This document shows, in pieces, positions 62,418 to 64,000 of a stretch of 64,000 nucleotides of DNA; the stretch's first letter is position 1; every line of letters starts with the position of its first letter. Origin of the DNA: Anarhynchus alexandrinus (Eukaryota; Chordata; Aves; Charadriiformes; Charadriidae). The notes below the pieces were generated by a model. That model did not search any database, was not told the origin of the DNA, and was given only the letters and a program-made list of their open reading frames with translations. The position numbers were made by a program, and so were the translations under genes. The stretch is from positions 261,690-325,689 of the forward strand of contig VUYV01000121.1 of assembly GCA_008711295.1 (NCBI GenBank), read 5' to 3'.

Positions 62418-64000
62418 TTCAGACGTGAAAAACCGAGGGACTTCCACGGAAGTCAGCGGTGATGACACGTATCATCCATGTGTGTTTGTGAATGAGTGAT
62501 GTGGAGTGGCTGGTTTGCTTCTCTGTATTCATACCCCAGTCCTGGTATCGCAGCAGGACCACGTGCTTCAGCTTTGCCTCTAAATACCTTCAGAACTGAG
62601 TCACAAGCAGTATTTTACATCTTTAAAGGAAGGAAAAAAAAAAAACTTCTTTCATTGGGCCACCCCTTCTGGAGCATTGAGTAATGTGCCCATTTTTCTT
62701 GAATTATTGTTTATAAAATGACTAAATTTCTTCAAACTACTAGAAACATTACCATCTGGTTTTGTCTGTGCTGTGGAGATGTCTAACTCCAGACCACTGA
62801 ACATGTAACAGCAGTACTAATAATTGTCACTTAATGAATTTCTCTGAACAAGAACTGTCTTTTCATGTTGTCTGCATACGTCTGAAGCATGAAGTAGAGC
62901 TTTAAGCACTGCCACACAAATAACCCCAGTATTTACATCACAAACATTTGCCATTCTTATACACATTATAAGAAGTGAGAACGTCCAGCTTTAGCAAGAA
63001 TATGAGTGGAATATGAATGCACCCTCAAAGTTCACACACGTGGAAATCCGTTCATCATTTACGCACCAGTGGAGAAGGTCTCGTGCAAGTTAACAGAGCT
63101 TTGTGTGATTTATAGCAACCTGATGTCGATATTTCTTACCAGTCTTACAGCATAGTGAGCCACTGATACTACATTGATAGAAAACCATTATGCTCAGGAA
63201 AAAAGCCAGCTCCCCAGTTTCCATCCATATTCTGTCTTCTGATATATTCATATCACTATGACTGCAATGAATACATGTTAGAAAGCATTAGCCTGTGCTG
63301 TCATCTCTGTATTAAACCTCTCTTTGAATTACATATGTCCAGCAAGGGGTATCTTCTTGAATTTTTCACATTTAAAGGGCACGTTTAGCTAAAAACAGCT
63401 GCATTTTGTCTTATAGTGTGCTTAAAAAACACACTTTAAAATAATTTCATGTTGGTCACAAATCCCCTGTACTAATTGAGGTTACAAAAAGAAAGGATGT
63501 GTAAGGGTATGAACCCAACCATAACCAATAAAATTATACAGAATGCACGTGAGGAGTCAGAATTCTCTGAACTATTGAAAAATAATTTGTTAGACTGAAA
63601 GAAAACCCTTCCTTTCAGCACACGCTACTTTTTTCAGCTGCACCCAACACTGGGAATGCATGAAAATCCTTAGGACTGGCTGGGAAGCTACAATTCTACT
63701 CAGTATTCCCATGTTTCAATGACATGGCTGGAAAAGAGTGGAGAGCAGTGTTGGTACCACAGATCAATTATCATTTTTGACCTCATTTTCTCAGATAATT
63801 TAGGAAAAAATTCTTTTTGATCAAATTCAAAGGAGAAATGCCTTATTTGTAATTCACAGTAACAGACACTAAGAGCTCAGTCTATTGACAAGAAAGTGGT
63901 TCAGTTCACAGTAGAGTAATTTTGAAAAATGCAACATTTACTTTCTGTTGTTTTGGGGAGGATTTGTGATTTATAAAAAGATTAAGTAACCTTAACAACT

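Larger units (their letters stand above)
52019..64000 (-). other. NRXN1: 3' part of the last NRXN1 intron
   Basis: This is intronic DNA upstream of the terminal exon in the direction of transcription. The donor side is outside the window. I found no second neurexin exon: no LNS-domain or threonine-rich stalk sequence is visible in the minus-strand frames. Contents worth noting are a homopyrimidine run (52,389-52,432), a possible old L3/CR1 tail (about 52,560-53,015), a plus-oriented CR1 tail (56,540-56,907), another pyrimidine-rich stretch (57,850-58,020), a palindromic amniote repeat relic (58,434-58,493), a 25-bp inverted repeat (60,317-60,398), a G17 run (61,449-61,465), a T18 run (61,792-61,809), a small CpG-enriched patch (62,190-62,330) and a 9-bp perfect hairpin (62,394-62,417). 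Confidence 0.8.

Noticed and set aside
1..64000. Endogenous retrovirus, DNA transposase gene, CRISPR array, tRNA or rRNA gene
   Set aside because: No LTR pair, no retroviral or transposase protein motifs, no regularly spaced repeats and no cloverleaf or rRNA sequence were recognised by reading. A tool search could still find short or decayed ones.

Overview
The window looks like avian nuclear DNA. The evidence is one unmistakable vertebrate exon, the terminal coding exon of neurexin-1 (NRXN1), plus two CR1 (chicken repeat 1) LINE 3' ends. One CR1 copy ends in the ATTCTATG-type tail typical of birds. Three isolated N bases and AT-rich, low-repeat DNA fit a draft bird assembly. The species cannot be named from the sequence.

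Layout. (1) About 1-48,650 is intergenic DNA downstream of NRXN1. It is AT-rich with many short homopolymer runs, old MIR and L3/CR1-like relics, one minus-oriented CR1 fragment (about 19,610-20,190), an assembly-type duplication around an N (32,012-32,136), and a GC-richer block (about 45,180-46,640). The distal 300 bases of that block look like a conserved regulatory element. (2) About 48,650-51,710 is read as the NRXN1 3' UTR on the minus strand, with two candidate poly(A) signals. (3) 51,711-52,018 is the last NRXN1 coding exon on the minus strand. It encodes the juxtamembrane stalk, the transmembrane helix and the whole cytoplasmic tail with its EYYV PDZ ligand. (4) 52,019-64,000 is the 3' part of the last NRXN1 intron. 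It carries a plus-oriented CR1 tail (about 56,540-56,907), a 17-base G run, a 25-bp imperfect inverted repeat, and relics of an old palindromic amniote repeat.

Only one protein-coding gene can be supported. The many ATG-to-stop frames of 60-200 codons elsewhere show no recognisable protein family and are treated as chance. Three plus-strand segments (7,341-7,413, 10,499-10,548, 13,391-13,470) have splice-site-like borders. They are reported as speculative exons, possibly of an unannotated transcript convergent with NRXN1. I saw no virus-derived genes, CRISPR arrays, tRNA or rRNA genes. The most interesting leads are the 25-bp hairpin in the NRXN1 intron, the exon-shaped segment at 13,391, the CpG-containing element near 46,340-46,640, and a family of palindromic fossils scattered across the window.
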